Source: an uncultured Sulfurovum sp.
Lineage (GTDB): Bacteria > Campylobacterota > Campylobacteria > Campylobacterales > Sulfurovaceae
Direction of reading: 5' to 3'
Assembly (NCBI GenBank): GCA_947313765.1
Contig: CAMZNQ010000181.1
Location: 1-8,723, forward strand
DNA length: 8,723 nucleotides
This document shows positions 1-6,000 of the stretch, one piece after another. Under the pieces are notes generated by a model. That model made no database searches. It saw nothing but the letters and a program-made list of their open reading frames with translations, and was not told where the DNA came from. How positions within the stretch are numbered: position 1 is the stretch's first letter; every line of letters begins with the position of its first letter. The position numbers were made by a program, and so were the translations under genes.

Positions 1-969
1 GAGTTTTGGATTAATAATCAACTTCTCTTGGGTGGAGAGTATAATCTAGCTACTTTTAATGGAGATTTACATCTAAAGGCTAAAGAGTATAACTATAAAA
101 ATAGAGATTTTGATATTTTAGTAGATATAGGGTTAAATATCTCTCTAAATAGTAATGTAGTTGAAATATCTGGAGATATTGATATTTTGGGAAATATAAT
201 AAGTTATGAATTAGATACTTTTAACATTGTAGAGGATTCAGATATTATAATCTTACAAGATAAAAAGAGGAGTTCAAATACTCTATTTGATAATTTAACC
301 ATAAATATAAAAGTTAATAGTAAAAATCCCATTAAATACATGGGAAAAGATGTAGATATTGATATATTTAATGATTTACAGATTTTAAAAAGATATAAAT
401 CAGATATTCTTATAATGGGTATGTCAACAATTAAAAAAGGTTATTATCAGATAGAGGATAAATATTTTACATTAGATGATAGTCATATCTATTTTGCAGG
501 AGACCCTAAAAAACCTCAATTAGACATAAAGGCTGACTATAGAAAAGATAACTATGTGATACATATCTTTATATCAGGTACTCCAGATGAACCTATTATT
601 AACTTTACATCAGAACCATACTTGACACAACAAGAGATTCTTTCACTTATTCTTTTTGATGGGACAGGAGAGAGAGATGGAGGAGGTGCAGAGGCATATA
701 CTCTTTTAGGTGGAACATTGGCAAAGGGAATTATGAGAAGTTTAGGAGTAGATATTGACCATCTTCTGTTAGGAACAGATGAGCAGGATAATATCTCTTT
801 TGAGATTGGAAGAAAAATCTCTAAAGATATAACAGTTATATATCAACATAAAAATGGAAAAGATGGAGTTAAGGCACGAATAGAGCATAGTAAGAATTTT
901 GAGACAGATATTACCATTCAGCCACCAAATAGCTCTAGTTTAGAATTTCTATATAAATATTCAAGGTAG
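1..969 (+). CDS. tamB: TamB-like translocation/assembly module protein, C-terminal part (5' end outside window)
   Basis: The frame is already open at base 1 with no stop upstream of the first possible start, so this is the last 322 residues of a larger protein; the TTG at base 28 is an internal codon. The final ~150 residues look like the TamB C-terminal (DUF490) domain. They include a beta-rich repeat, the conserved stretch around EPYLTQQEILSLILFDGT, a glycine-rich segment (GGGAEAYTLLGG) and a last strand ending in LEFLYKYSR. The upstream part is alternating I/D/N-rich beta sequence, as in the long TamB beta-groove. TamB family proteins are anchored in the inner membrane, span the periplasm, and are implicated in outer-membrane protein assembly and phospholipid transport. 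The partner gene tamA/bamA is not in view. The stop codon directly abuts the stop of the convergent cytochrome gene. Family assignment is good; exact function in this phylum is inference. Confidence 0.85.
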   Translation, partial: EFWINNQLLLGGEYNLATFNGDLHLKAKEYNYKNRDFDILVDIGLNISLNSNVVEISGDIDILGNIISYELDTFNIVEDSDIIILQDKKRSSNTLFDNLTINIKVNSKNPIKYMGKDVDIDIFNDLQILKRYKSDILIMGMSTIKKGYYQIEDKYFTLDDSHIYFAGDPKKPQLDIKADYRKDNYVIHIFISGTPDEPIINFTSEPYLTQQEILSLILFDGTGERDGGGAEAYTLLGGTLAKGIMRSLGVDIDHLLLGTDEQDNISFEIGRKISKDITVIYQHKNGKDGVKARIEHSKNFETDITIQPPNSSSLEFLYKYSR

Positions 970-1389
970 CTAATTCTTCTCTCTATTGCTTTTTAAATAG
1001 GTATAGATAGCTAAAATCTCCTCTTTAGTCATATAGTATATTGGCATAATTTTATGTCTTTTTCGTACACCATTCTCTCTATATCTATTTTTTAGACTAT
1101 CTGTTAACTCCTTTAATGAGTAGTTTCTAATATCACTACTTCTTAGAAGCTTTATATTTTGATGCTTATCGTAATATTTAGCAATCTTTTTACCTCCCTC
1201 TCCTTTTAATCCATGACATTTACTACATGAGATACCTCTAGGGGTTTTATATAGCATTCGACCATACTCAATAAGAGATAGAAAACTATCATCTGTTGTG
1301 TTCTTGTCTATGGATTTATTATCATCAGATTTAGAAAAAGATAGTGTAGAAAAGATAGATATTAGTAATATATAGTTTAAAAGTCTCAA
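970..1389 (-). CDS. Periplasmic monohaem class I cytochrome c
   Basis: This is a small secreted c-type cytochrome. I prefer the TTG start at 1389-1387 (139 residues). It begins MRLLNYILLISIFSTLSFS, a plausible Sec signal peptide with cleavage near residue 19, and has AGAGAGG 11 bases upstream. The longer frame from TTG at 1434 (154 residues) would put 15 mostly hydrophilic residues before the signal peptide and would start at the predicted transcription start. The mature protein has one haem-binding CSKCH motif (C55, C58, H59). The likely axial methionine lies in KIMPIYYMT near the C-terminus, followed by the usual terminal helix EEILAIYTYLK. It probably shuttles electrons in the periplasm, but partner and pathway cannot be told. 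No oxidase or other redox gene is adjacent. It is transcribed alone, opposite to all its neighbours. Confidence 0.85.
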   Translation of the reverse strand: MRLLNYILLISIFSTLSFSKSDDNKSIDKNTTDDSFLSLIEYGRMLYKTPRGISCSKCHGLKGEGGKKIAKYYDKHQNIKLLRSSDIRNYSLKELTDSLKNRYRENGVRKRHKIMPIYYMTKEEILAIYTYLKSNREKN

Positions 1390-1400
1390 AATATGGGATA
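1379..1400 (-). promoter_or_regulatory. Ribosome binding site deciding the cytochrome c start
   Basis: Read on the minus strand, AGAGAGG lies 11 bases before TTG at 1389-1387. The spacing is slightly long but the motif is clear. No ATG or GTG is available in frame near the signal peptide, so this supports a TTG start here. Confidence 0.45.
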
Positions 1401-1415
1401 CCTCTCTAATAAAGA

Positions 1416-1429
1416 TTTTTTGATATAAT
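1416..1429 (+). promoter_or_regulatory. Putative promoter core for the folD-lepB-rpiB operon
   Basis: TTTTTTGATATAAT has a perfect -10 box at 1424-1429 directly after a T tract, the pattern typical of Campylobacterota sigma-70 promoters, which often lack a -35. The predicted start near 1436 leaves a leader of about 20 bases before the folD ATG. The same 13-base core recurs upstream of yidC. Confidence 0.6.
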
Positions 1430-1437
1430 ACCAAAAA

Positions 1438-1443
1438 ATTATA
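1438..1443 (-). promoter_or_regulatory. Putative -10 box for the cytochrome c gene
   Basis: A perfect TATAAT is read on the minus strand, preceded by a T-rich stretch (ATTTTTTCACTTTTA) that overlaps the folD start codon region. The expected transcription start is near 1431, giving about 40 bases of leader before TTG 1389. This placement makes the TTG at 1434 an unlikely start codon. Confidence 0.5.
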
Positions 1444-1456
1444 TAAAAGTGAAAAA

Positions 1457-2314
1457 ATGCAACTTATAGATGGAAAATCATTATCAAATAAAGTTCAAGA
1501 TTATGTTCAACAAGAGGTTGAAGTTTTAAAAAAAGAAAAAGGCATTGTTCCTGGTTTAGCAGTTGTTATTGTAGGTGATGACCCTGCAAGTCATGCTTAT
1601 GTGGCAATGAAAGAGAAGGCTTGTAAAAATGTTGGTTTCTACTCCATTGCACATAAAATGCCAAATACAATTACAGAAGATGAGATTATTCAAATTATTC
1701 AGATGATGAATACAAATCCACATATTCACGGTATCTTAGTACAACTTCCCCTGCCTAAACATATTGATACAGATAAGATTCTTGAAGTTATCAACCCTAA
1801 AAAAGATGTAGATGGATTTCATGCCTATAATGTTGGTCGTATGGTTACAAATTTAGATAGCTTTGTTGCATGTACTCCATTGGGAGTCATGAAGATGTTT
1901 GAGGAGTATAATATTGATTTAGAGGGTAAAGATGTGGTTGTTGTTGGTGCAAGTAATATTGTAGGTAAACCTATGGCATCTCTACTTCTAAATGCAAATG
2001 CAACTGTAACTATAACTCATATATATACAAAAGATTTAGCATCCTATACATCAAAAGCAGATATTGTTATTGTTGGGGTTGGTGTACCATCACTTATTAA
2101 AGAAGATATGGTAAAAGATGGTGCTATTGTTATTGATATTGGAATAAATCGTTTAGATAGTGGTAAGCTTGTTGGAGATGTAGATTTTGAATCGGTTGCT
2201 CCAAAATGTTCATACATTACACCCGTACCAGGTGGAGTAGGTCCTATGACTATTGCTATGCTTCTTGAAAACACACTAAAATCAGCAAAACTACTAAGCA
2301 AAGGTAATAATTAA
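1457..2314 (+). CDS. folD: Bifunctional methylenetetrahydrofolate dehydrogenase / methenyltetrahydrofolate cyclohydrolase
   Basis: FolD is a cytosolic enzyme that oxidises 5,10-methylene-THF to methenyl-THF with NADP and hydrolyses it to 10-formyl-THF. It feeds purine synthesis, initiator Met-tRNA formylation and other one-carbon uses. The 285-residue length is normal. Visible motifs are the catalytic Tyr-x3-Lys (Y48, K52) after VGDDPASHA, VQLPLP at 95-100, the KDVDGFH signature with D119, CTPLGV, the Rossmann cofactor loop GASNIVGKP at 164-172, GINR, and the C-terminal TPVPGGVGPMTIAMLLENT signature. The ATG has only a weak purine-rich ribosome site (AAAAGTGA) but follows the promoter by a short leader. 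It is first in an operon: its TAA shares one base with the lepB ATG. The residues needed for both activities appear intact. Confidence 0.97.
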   Translation: MQLIDGKSLSNKVQDYVQQEVEVLKKEKGIVPGLAVVIVGDDPASHAYVAMKEKACKNVGFYSIAHKMPNTITEDEIIQIIQMMNTNPHIHGILVQLPLPKHIDTDKILEVINPKKDVDGFHAYNVGRMVTNLDSFVACTPLGVMKMFEEYNIDLEGKDVVVVGASNIVGKPMASLLLNANATVTITHIYTKDLASYTSKADIVIVGVGVPSLIKEDMVKDGAIVIDIGINRLDSGKLVGDVDFESVAPKCSYITPVPGGVGPMTIAMLLENTLKSAKLLSKGNN

Positions 2315-3162
2315 TGAAGTTTTTATCAAAACTATATAGATTCTCTAGCTCTTGGACTGGTACAATTATTATTGTTTTTTTTCTTATATTTTTTGTGGTT
2401 CAATCGTTTGTAATCCCATCAGGTTCAATGAAGAGAACTCTACATGTAGGTGATTTTCTTTTTGCTAAAAAGTTCTCCTATGGTATTCCTATTCCAATGT
2501 TACCTTGGATTCAGACAAAGCTAGTTCCAGATTTTAATAATAATGGTCACTTAATAGAGGGAGATAAACCACAGCGTGAAGATATTGTTATTTTTCTATT
2601 TCCAAAAGATGGAAAGACACATTTTGTAAAAAGATGTGTAGCAACAGGTGGAGATGAGATAATCTATGTTGATAACCATCTTTATATTCACTTTTCAGAG
2701 GGGGATGAGTATATTAAAAAGAGTTATCCTAAAGATAAAATAAAAAAAATGAGAGGACGATTATGGGTAGATAACCCATATATGGACAGATACCCTGGAA
2801 TCCAATATACACCAGAAAAATCATCGGCAATGCAAAGTTTAGTAGAGAGAGTTAAATATGGGGTTGATATTGATATGTACCCTACATTTATTAAAGAGTT
2901 ATCTACTCCTAAATTTCTAACACGTTCAGGAGAGGTAGTAAACGCTTTTTACAAAAAAGTTGAAAAAGACCACTACTATATGATGGGAGATAATCGTGAT
3001 AACTCAAACGATAGCCGTTTTTGGGGTTCAGTTTCATATAGTTTAGTCATTGGAAAGCCTTGGTTCATCTACTTCTCATGGGATAATGAGAAAAAAACAG
3101 TTCGTTGGGATAGACTTGGAACATTTATTGAAGATTTACAATTAGAAGAACCATTATATTAG
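2314..3162 (+). CDS. lepB: Signal peptidase I (leader peptidase)
   Basis: LepB is an inner-membrane serine protease that removes signal peptides from exported proteins on the periplasmic face. The 282-residue protein has one N-terminal membrane segment (about 16-33, TIIIVFFLIFFVVQSF), then box B VIPSGSM with nucleophile S38. Box D is HFVKR with general base K106, followed by CVATGGDE. Box E is MMGDNRDNSNDSRFWG near the C-terminus. An insertion of roughly 80 residues lies between boxes D and E (about 135-215). The C-terminus has a conserved-looking WFIYFSWDNE segment. ATG overlaps the folD stop by one base (TAATG), with AAAGG at 2300-2304 nine bases upstream, so translation is likely coupled. 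Likely substrates include the neighbouring secreted cytochrome, but not the lipoprotein at the right edge, which would need LspA. Confidence 0.97.
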   Translation: MKFLSKLYRFSSSWTGTIIIVFFLIFFVVQSFVIPSGSMKRTLHVGDFLFAKKFSYGIPIPMLPWIQTKLVPDFNNNGHLIEGDKPQREDIVIFLFPKDGKTHFVKRCVATGGDEIIYVDNHLYIHFSEGDEYIKKSYPKDKIKKMRGRLWVDNPYMDRYPGIQYTPEKSSAMQSLVERVKYGVDIDMYPTFIKELSTPKFLTRSGEVVNAFYKKVEKDHYYMMGDNRDNSNDSRFWGSVSYSLVIGKPWFIYFSWDNEKKTVRWDRLGTFIEDLQLEEPLY

Positions 3163-3171
3163 GAGATAGAT

Positions 3172-3624
3172 ATGAGATTTTACATTGCAACAGACCACGC
3201 AGGTTATGCTCTAAAAGAGTTTACAAAAGATTATGTAAGAGAGAAAGGTCATGAGATTATCGACCTTGGACCAGATTCTGCTGATAGAGTAGATTATCCT
3301 GGCTTTGCTAAAAAATGTGCCAATGCAGTCGTAGCAGATAGAGGTAGTTTTGGAATCCTTATTTGTGGTACAGGGATAGGAATCTCTATCTCTGCAAATA
3401 AGGTAGTAGGAGTACGTGCAGGACTATGCCATGATGCCTATACAGCTTGGGCAACAAGAGCGCATAATGATGCAAATATTTTATGTTTTGGAGAACGCGT
3501 TGTAGGTAAAGGTGTTGTAGAGAGTATGATTGATGCTTTTATTGATACTGAGTTTGAGGGTGGAAGACATGCAGGACGGATAGCTAAGATAGAGGGTTGT
3601 TCTTTAGGAGCTGATTTAAATTAA
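3172..3624 (+). CDS. rpiB: Ribose-5-phosphate isomerase B
   Basis: RpiB is a cytosolic isomerase interconverting ribose 5-phosphate and ribulose 5-phosphate in the non-oxidative pentose phosphate pathway, supplying ribose for nucleotides. The protein is 150 residues, the normal length for the RpiB/LacAB family. Catalytic and substrate positions known from E. coli RpiB are all present with the same numbering: D8-H9 in the IATDHAGY start, C65 in ICGTGIGIS, T67, and H98 in RAHNDANIL. A family-level alternative such as allose-6-phosphate isomerase is less likely given the housekeeping operon. AGGAGA (3161-3166) overlaps the lepB stop and sits five bases before ATG, giving tight operon coupling. 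It is the last gene of the folD operon. Confidence 0.96.
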   Translation: MRFYIATDHAGYALKEFTKDYVREKGHEIIDLGPDSADRVDYPGFAKKCANAVVADRGSFGILICGTGIGISISANKVVGVRAGLCHDAYTAWATRAHNDANILCFGERVVGKGVVESMIDAFIDTEFEGGRHAGRIAKIEGCSLGADLN

Positions 3625-3653
3625 TTTATTTATCTCATTGTTATATTTTATAT

Positions 3654-3689
3654 ATTTAGTTCATTTTTAGTTAAAAAAATGAATTAAAT
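3654..3689 (+). terminator. A/T-rich hairpin, possible weak terminator after rpiB
   Basis: The left arm atttagttcattttt (3654-3668) pairs with the right arm aaaaatgaattaaat (3675-3689) over 15 positions with one G-U pair and a six-base loop. It begins 30 bases after the rpiB stop. The stem is almost free of G/C and no clean U tract follows, so termination is uncertain. It could instead be a bidirectional or processing structure. Confidence 0.4.
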
Positions 3690-3707
3690 AGTATTTCAGT
3701 TTATATC

Positions 3708-3730
3708 TTTAAGTAGAATTAGGGTAAAAT
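3708..3730 (+). promoter_or_regulatory. Candidate promoter upstream of rpmH (distal)
   Basis: TTTAAGTA (3708-3715) followed by GGGTAAAAT with a -10-like TAAAAT at 3725-3730 resembles the extended element plus -10 described for Campylobacter sigma-70 promoters. It would give a leader of about 60 bases before rpmH. Confidence 0.4.
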
Positions 3731-3763
3731 TTCGTTTCAAAATTAATGCACATATATTAAATT

Positions 3764-3774
3764 TTGTGTAAAAT
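3764..3774 (+). promoter_or_regulatory. Candidate promoter upstream of rpmH (proximal)
   Basis: TTTGTGTAAAAT contains a TAAAAT -10-like box at 3769-3774 behind a short T run and TG. It would start transcription near 3781, almost at the ribosome site AAGGAT, so it is the weaker or alternative candidate of the two. Confidence 0.3.
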
Positions 3775-3797
3775 ACTAATAAGGATGGTTATCAGTT

Positions 3798-3932
3798 ATG
3801 AAAAGAACGTTTCAACCACATAACACACCAAGAAAAAGAACACACGGATTTAGAACAAGAATGAAAACTAAAAACGGACGTAAGGTTATCTCTGCAAGAA
3901 GAGCAAAAGGTAGAAAAAGATTAGCAGTTTAA
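3798..3932 (+). CDS. rpmH: 50S ribosomal protein L34
   Basis: This is a 44-residue, highly basic protein of the large ribosomal subunit. It starts [18 protein letters not shown] and continues with [13 protein letters not shown], then [12 protein letters not shown], matching the family over its whole length (normally 44-46 residues). AAGGAT at 3781-3786 precedes the ATG by 11 bases. It is the first gene of the classic rpmH-rnpA pair. Its last 13 bases overlap the proposed extended rnpA frame, which suggests translational coupling. The usual bacterial neighbour dnaA is not immediately upstream; rpiB is. Confidence 0.97.
   Translation: MKRTFQPHNTPRKRTHGFRTRMKTKNGRKVISARRAKGRKRLAV
3907..3922 (+). 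promoter_or_regulatory. Ribosome binding site and ATT initiation site of rnpA
   Basis: AAGG at 3907-3910 within the rpmH coding sequence is followed, after nine bases, by ATT at 3920-3922 in the RnpA frame. The frame is closed by TAG at 3911-3913, so ATT is the only near-cognate start codon before the conserved N-terminal region. ATT initiation is known in bacteria for E. coli infC. Confidence 0.45.
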
Positions 3933-4261
3933 AATATTTTGATAGTGTAAAAACTACAAAAGAGTTTAATATAGTATATAAGAACTCAAAAACTGTACAT
4001 ACTTCAAAGTTTGTACTCTTCTATCAATCTGATATGAAGGTGTATAAGCTAGGGATTGTTGCTAGTAAAAAAGTTGGCAATGCAGTCCATAGAAACAGAG
4101 CTAAGCGTCTACTTCGCTCTCACTTTCTAAACCATCTCCCAAATTTAAAAACAGGCTATTACATATTGGTTGCTAAACCAAACTTACTCAATAGTGAGTA
4201 TAATAAAACCACAGATGAATTTTTTAAAGCATTAAAGCGTCTAAAAACCTTTAAACAATGA
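3920..4261 (+). CDS. rnpA: Ribonuclease P protein component, probable ATT start
   Basis: RnpA is the basic protein subunit of RNase P, which binds the catalytic RNA and the 5' leader of precursor tRNAs. The core motif [19 protein letters not shown] is clear, with the RNR signature at R58-N59-R60 in this numbering. The first in-frame ATG (4034) would give only 75 residues and lose the N-terminal helix and strand. The frame upstream codes a convincing RnpA N-terminus ([18 protein letters not shown], then FVLFYQSD) with no stop back to 3914. No ATG, GTG or TTG occurs in that stretch. The only plausible start is ATT at 3920, nine bases after AAGG (3907-3910) inside rpmH, giving 113 residues, the usual family length. 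An assembly error that removed a normal start is an alternative. Identity is secure; the start is inferred. Confidence 0.9.
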   Translation: MSSLKYFDSVKTTKEFNIVYKNSKTVHTSKFVLFYQSDMKVYKLGIVASKKVGNAVHRNRAKRLLRSHFLNHLPNLKTGYYILVAKPNLLNSEYNKTTDEFFKALKRLKTFKQ

Positions 4262-4281
4262 TGTTTTTAAAAACTTTTTGA
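4258..4281 (+). other. Seven-codon ORF overlapping the rnpA stop, possible yidD remnant
   Basis: ATG at 4258 overlaps the rnpA TGA in an ATGA arrangement and reads MMFLKTF before TGA at 4279-4281. In many bacteria yidD starts at or near this place between rnpA and yidC. None of the YidD signatures (the cysteine-containing SCRYYPTCS-type motif) can be read in the gap. This may be a degraded or deleted yidD start, or chance. Confidence 0.2.
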
Positions 4282-4287
4282 TATAAT
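4275..4287 (+). promoter_or_regulatory. Putative promoter core upstream of yidC
   Basis: TTTTTGATATAAT, with TATAAT at 4282-4287, is identical over 13 bases to the folD promoter core at 1417-1429. It would give a leader of about 93 bases before the yidC GTG and could drive yidC-jag-mnmE separately from rpmH-rnpA. Confidence 0.5.
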
Positions 4288-4300
4288 CTCTCATTAATTT

Positions 4301-4330
4301 TAAATATAATTTTTAAATTATTAATATAAT
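4301..4330 (+). promoter_or_regulatory. Two further TATAAT boxes upstream of yidC
   Basis: TATAAT recurs at 4305-4310 and 4325-4330, so three perfect boxes stand 23 and 20 bases apart in the spacer. In such A/T-rich DNA some may be chance. They could be tandem starts or simply an upstream melting region. Confidence 0.25.
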
Positions 4331-4386
4331 TTAACAGATATAGTATATATTAAAATATAAAAGAGTTTACAAAAAGGCAATCACTC

Positions 4387-5979
4387 GTGGAACAAAACGA
4401 CAATCTTCAACAACGGCTTCTTCTTGCATTGGTACTATCTTTCTTAGTATTTGTATTATTTGATATGTTTATGCCCAAAACAGCAAAAAATATTGATAAA
4501 AATCAGACAGTGGTAACACAACAAGAACAACAGACACCAAATGTTATTAAGAATAACTCTGCAACAGTACCTACTCAAACTTCTCAAAGTTTAGCACCTG
4601 TTACAACTGTAAAGTCATTAACAACTGTAAAATCAGATAATTTTATCTACAATATAGATGAGCTTGGACGTATTGCACAAGTAACAATGTTAGAGAAAAA
4701 ATATGAGTATGATGGTAAGAAACTAGAGCTTTTAAACCCTATGTGGGTAAAACCATTAGAGATTAGATTTGCAGATGTAGCTTTAAACAAAGAGGCTCTT
4801 AAAGTACATTATAAAACTTCTAACTCAACAATTGATTTAAATAGTGATAAAGTAAATAGAGTAACTTTAACTCAAAAGCTATCTACTCTAACAGTAACAA
4901 AAGAGTTAACTTTTTACAAAGATGGTCACTATGACATAGATATTAAACTATCTAAACCTGCAGACTATTTTATTACAACAGGACAAAGACCAAATGCAGA
5001 CCATACGAGATATATGGTTGTTCAAGGTTCTTTAATCAAAAAAGGGAATGGAGTTGTAGAGATTCTTGAAGATGGAGATGTTGAGGATATGCTTAATATC
5101 CCAGATGCAAAATTCGCTTCTGCTTTTGATAGATATTTTACCTCTACACTATATAATTTTGATAAGCCATTAAGAATCTCAAATATTATTATTGGAGAGG
5201 ATAGAGATAATGCTCTTCTTTTTGTTCAAGGTGAACAAGAATTTTCTCTTCATGGATACCTTGGACCAAAAGTATCTTCTATATTAAAATCAATTAATCC
5301 TGAATTGACAGATGTTATTGAGTATGGATTCTTTACTTTTATTTCAAAACCACTATTTAAAGTTTTGGAGTGGTTGCATGGTCTTGTAGGTAACTGGGGT
5401 TGGGCAATTGTTTTAGTCACACTACTTATAAAATTGATTCTTTTCCCTCTTTCGTACAAAGGTATGATGTCTATGAATAAGTTAAAAGAGTTAGCACCTC
5501 AAATGAAAGAGTTAAAAGAGAAGTATAGTAAAGACCCTCAAAAGATGAATATGAAGATGATGGAGATGTATAAGAGACATGGAGCAAACCCAATGGGTGG
5601 TTGTCTTCCAATGATACTACAGATTCCAATCTTCTTTGCTATCTATAGAGTTCTTTTAAATGCTGTTGAGCTTCAAGGTGCAGAGTGGACACTATGGATT
5701 ACTGACCTATCTGTCATGGACCCATACTTTGTATTACCTCTATTGATGGGGGCTTCTATGTGGTATCAACAACGTATTACACCAAATACAATGACCGACC
5801 CAATGCAACAGAAGATATTCCAATGGTTACCTGCAGTTATGACAGTATTCTTTATTAGTTTCCCAGCAGGACTAGTTCTTTACTGGTTAGTAAACAACCT
5901 ATTTACAATAGGGCAACAATATGTAATTAATAACGCATTTGAAAAACAGAAATCTGCTAAAATAGCAAAACAAAAATAA
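4387..5979 (+). CDS. yidC: Membrane protein insertase YidC
   Basis: YidC is the Oxa1/YidC/Alb3-family inner-membrane insertase that places proteins in the membrane alone or with SecYEG. The 530-residue protein has the Gram-negative layout. An N-terminal membrane segment (about 11-28) is followed by a Q/T/V-rich linker, then a periplasmic beta domain to about residue 310. A C-terminal core follows with five hydrophobic segments starting at WGWAIVLVTLLIKLILFPL. K349 sits in the hydrophilic groove where E. coli has R366, so the positive charge is kept. The cytoplasmic hairpin (KLKELAPQMKELKEKY), GGCLPMILQIPIFFAIY, TDPMQQKIFQWLPAVMTVFF and FPAGLVLYWLVNNL are family hallmarks. The GTG start has AAGG nine bases upstream. 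It is followed by jag 21 bases later. Confidence 0.97.
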   Translation: MEQNDNLQQRLLLALVLSFLVFVLFDMFMPKTAKNIDKNQTVVTQQEQQTPNVIKNNSATVPTQTSQSLAPVTTVKSLTTVKSDNFIYNIDELGRIAQVTMLEKKYEYDGKKLELLNPMWVKPLEIRFADVALNKEALKVHYKTSNSTIDLNSDKVNRVTLTQKLSTLTVTKELTFYKDGHYDIDIKLSKPADYFITTGQRPNADHTRYMVVQGSLIKKGNGVVEILEDGDVEDMLNIPDAKFASAFDRYFTSTLYNFDKPLRISNIIIGEDRDNALLFVQGEQEFSLHGYLGPKVSSILKSINPELTDVIEYGFFTFISKPLFKVLEWLHGLVGNWGWAIVLVTLLIKLILFPLSYKGMMSMNKLKELAPQMKELKEKYSKDPQKMNMKMMEMYKRHGANPMGGCLPMILQIPIFFAIYRVLLNAVELQGAEWTLWITDLSVMDPYFVLPLLMGASMWYQQRITPNTMTDPMQQKIFQWLPAVMTVFFISFPAGLVLYWLVNNLFTIGQQYVINNAFEKQKSAKIAKQK

Positions 5980-6000
5980 ATTATAAGGGGAGATGCGAAC

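Noticed and set aside
1390..1434. Cytochrome c starting at TTG 1434
   Set aside because: The extra 15 residues disrupt an otherwise normal signal peptide, and the codon coincides with the predicted transcription start of its own promoter.
2044..2301. Open frame on the minus strand inside folD
   Set aside because: It lies fully antisense to a conserved gene, is rich in Ser/Thr/Ile/Pro as expected from antisense of A/T-rich code, and has no family resemblance. The same applies to minus-strand frames inside yidC (5250-5459), jag (6300-6569) and mnmE (7682-7891).
4034..4261. rnpA starting at ATG 4034 (75 residues)
   Set aside because: This would remove the N-terminal helix and first strand that are visibly encoded upstream in the same frame, and no clear ribosome site precedes this ATG.
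4241..4279. Intrinsic terminator at the end of rnpA
   Set aside because: Small A/T pairings (AAAAAC with GTTTTT, and a GTTTTTAAAAAC palindrome at 4263-4274) precede a short T run, but stems are too weak and mutually exclusive to support a terminator call.
3625..4386. Replication origin near rpmH/rnpA
   Set aside because: The rpmH-rnpA-yidC cluster often sits near oriC in bacteria, but dnaA and dnaN are absent here and I see no cluster of TTATCCACA-type DnaA boxes in either spacer.
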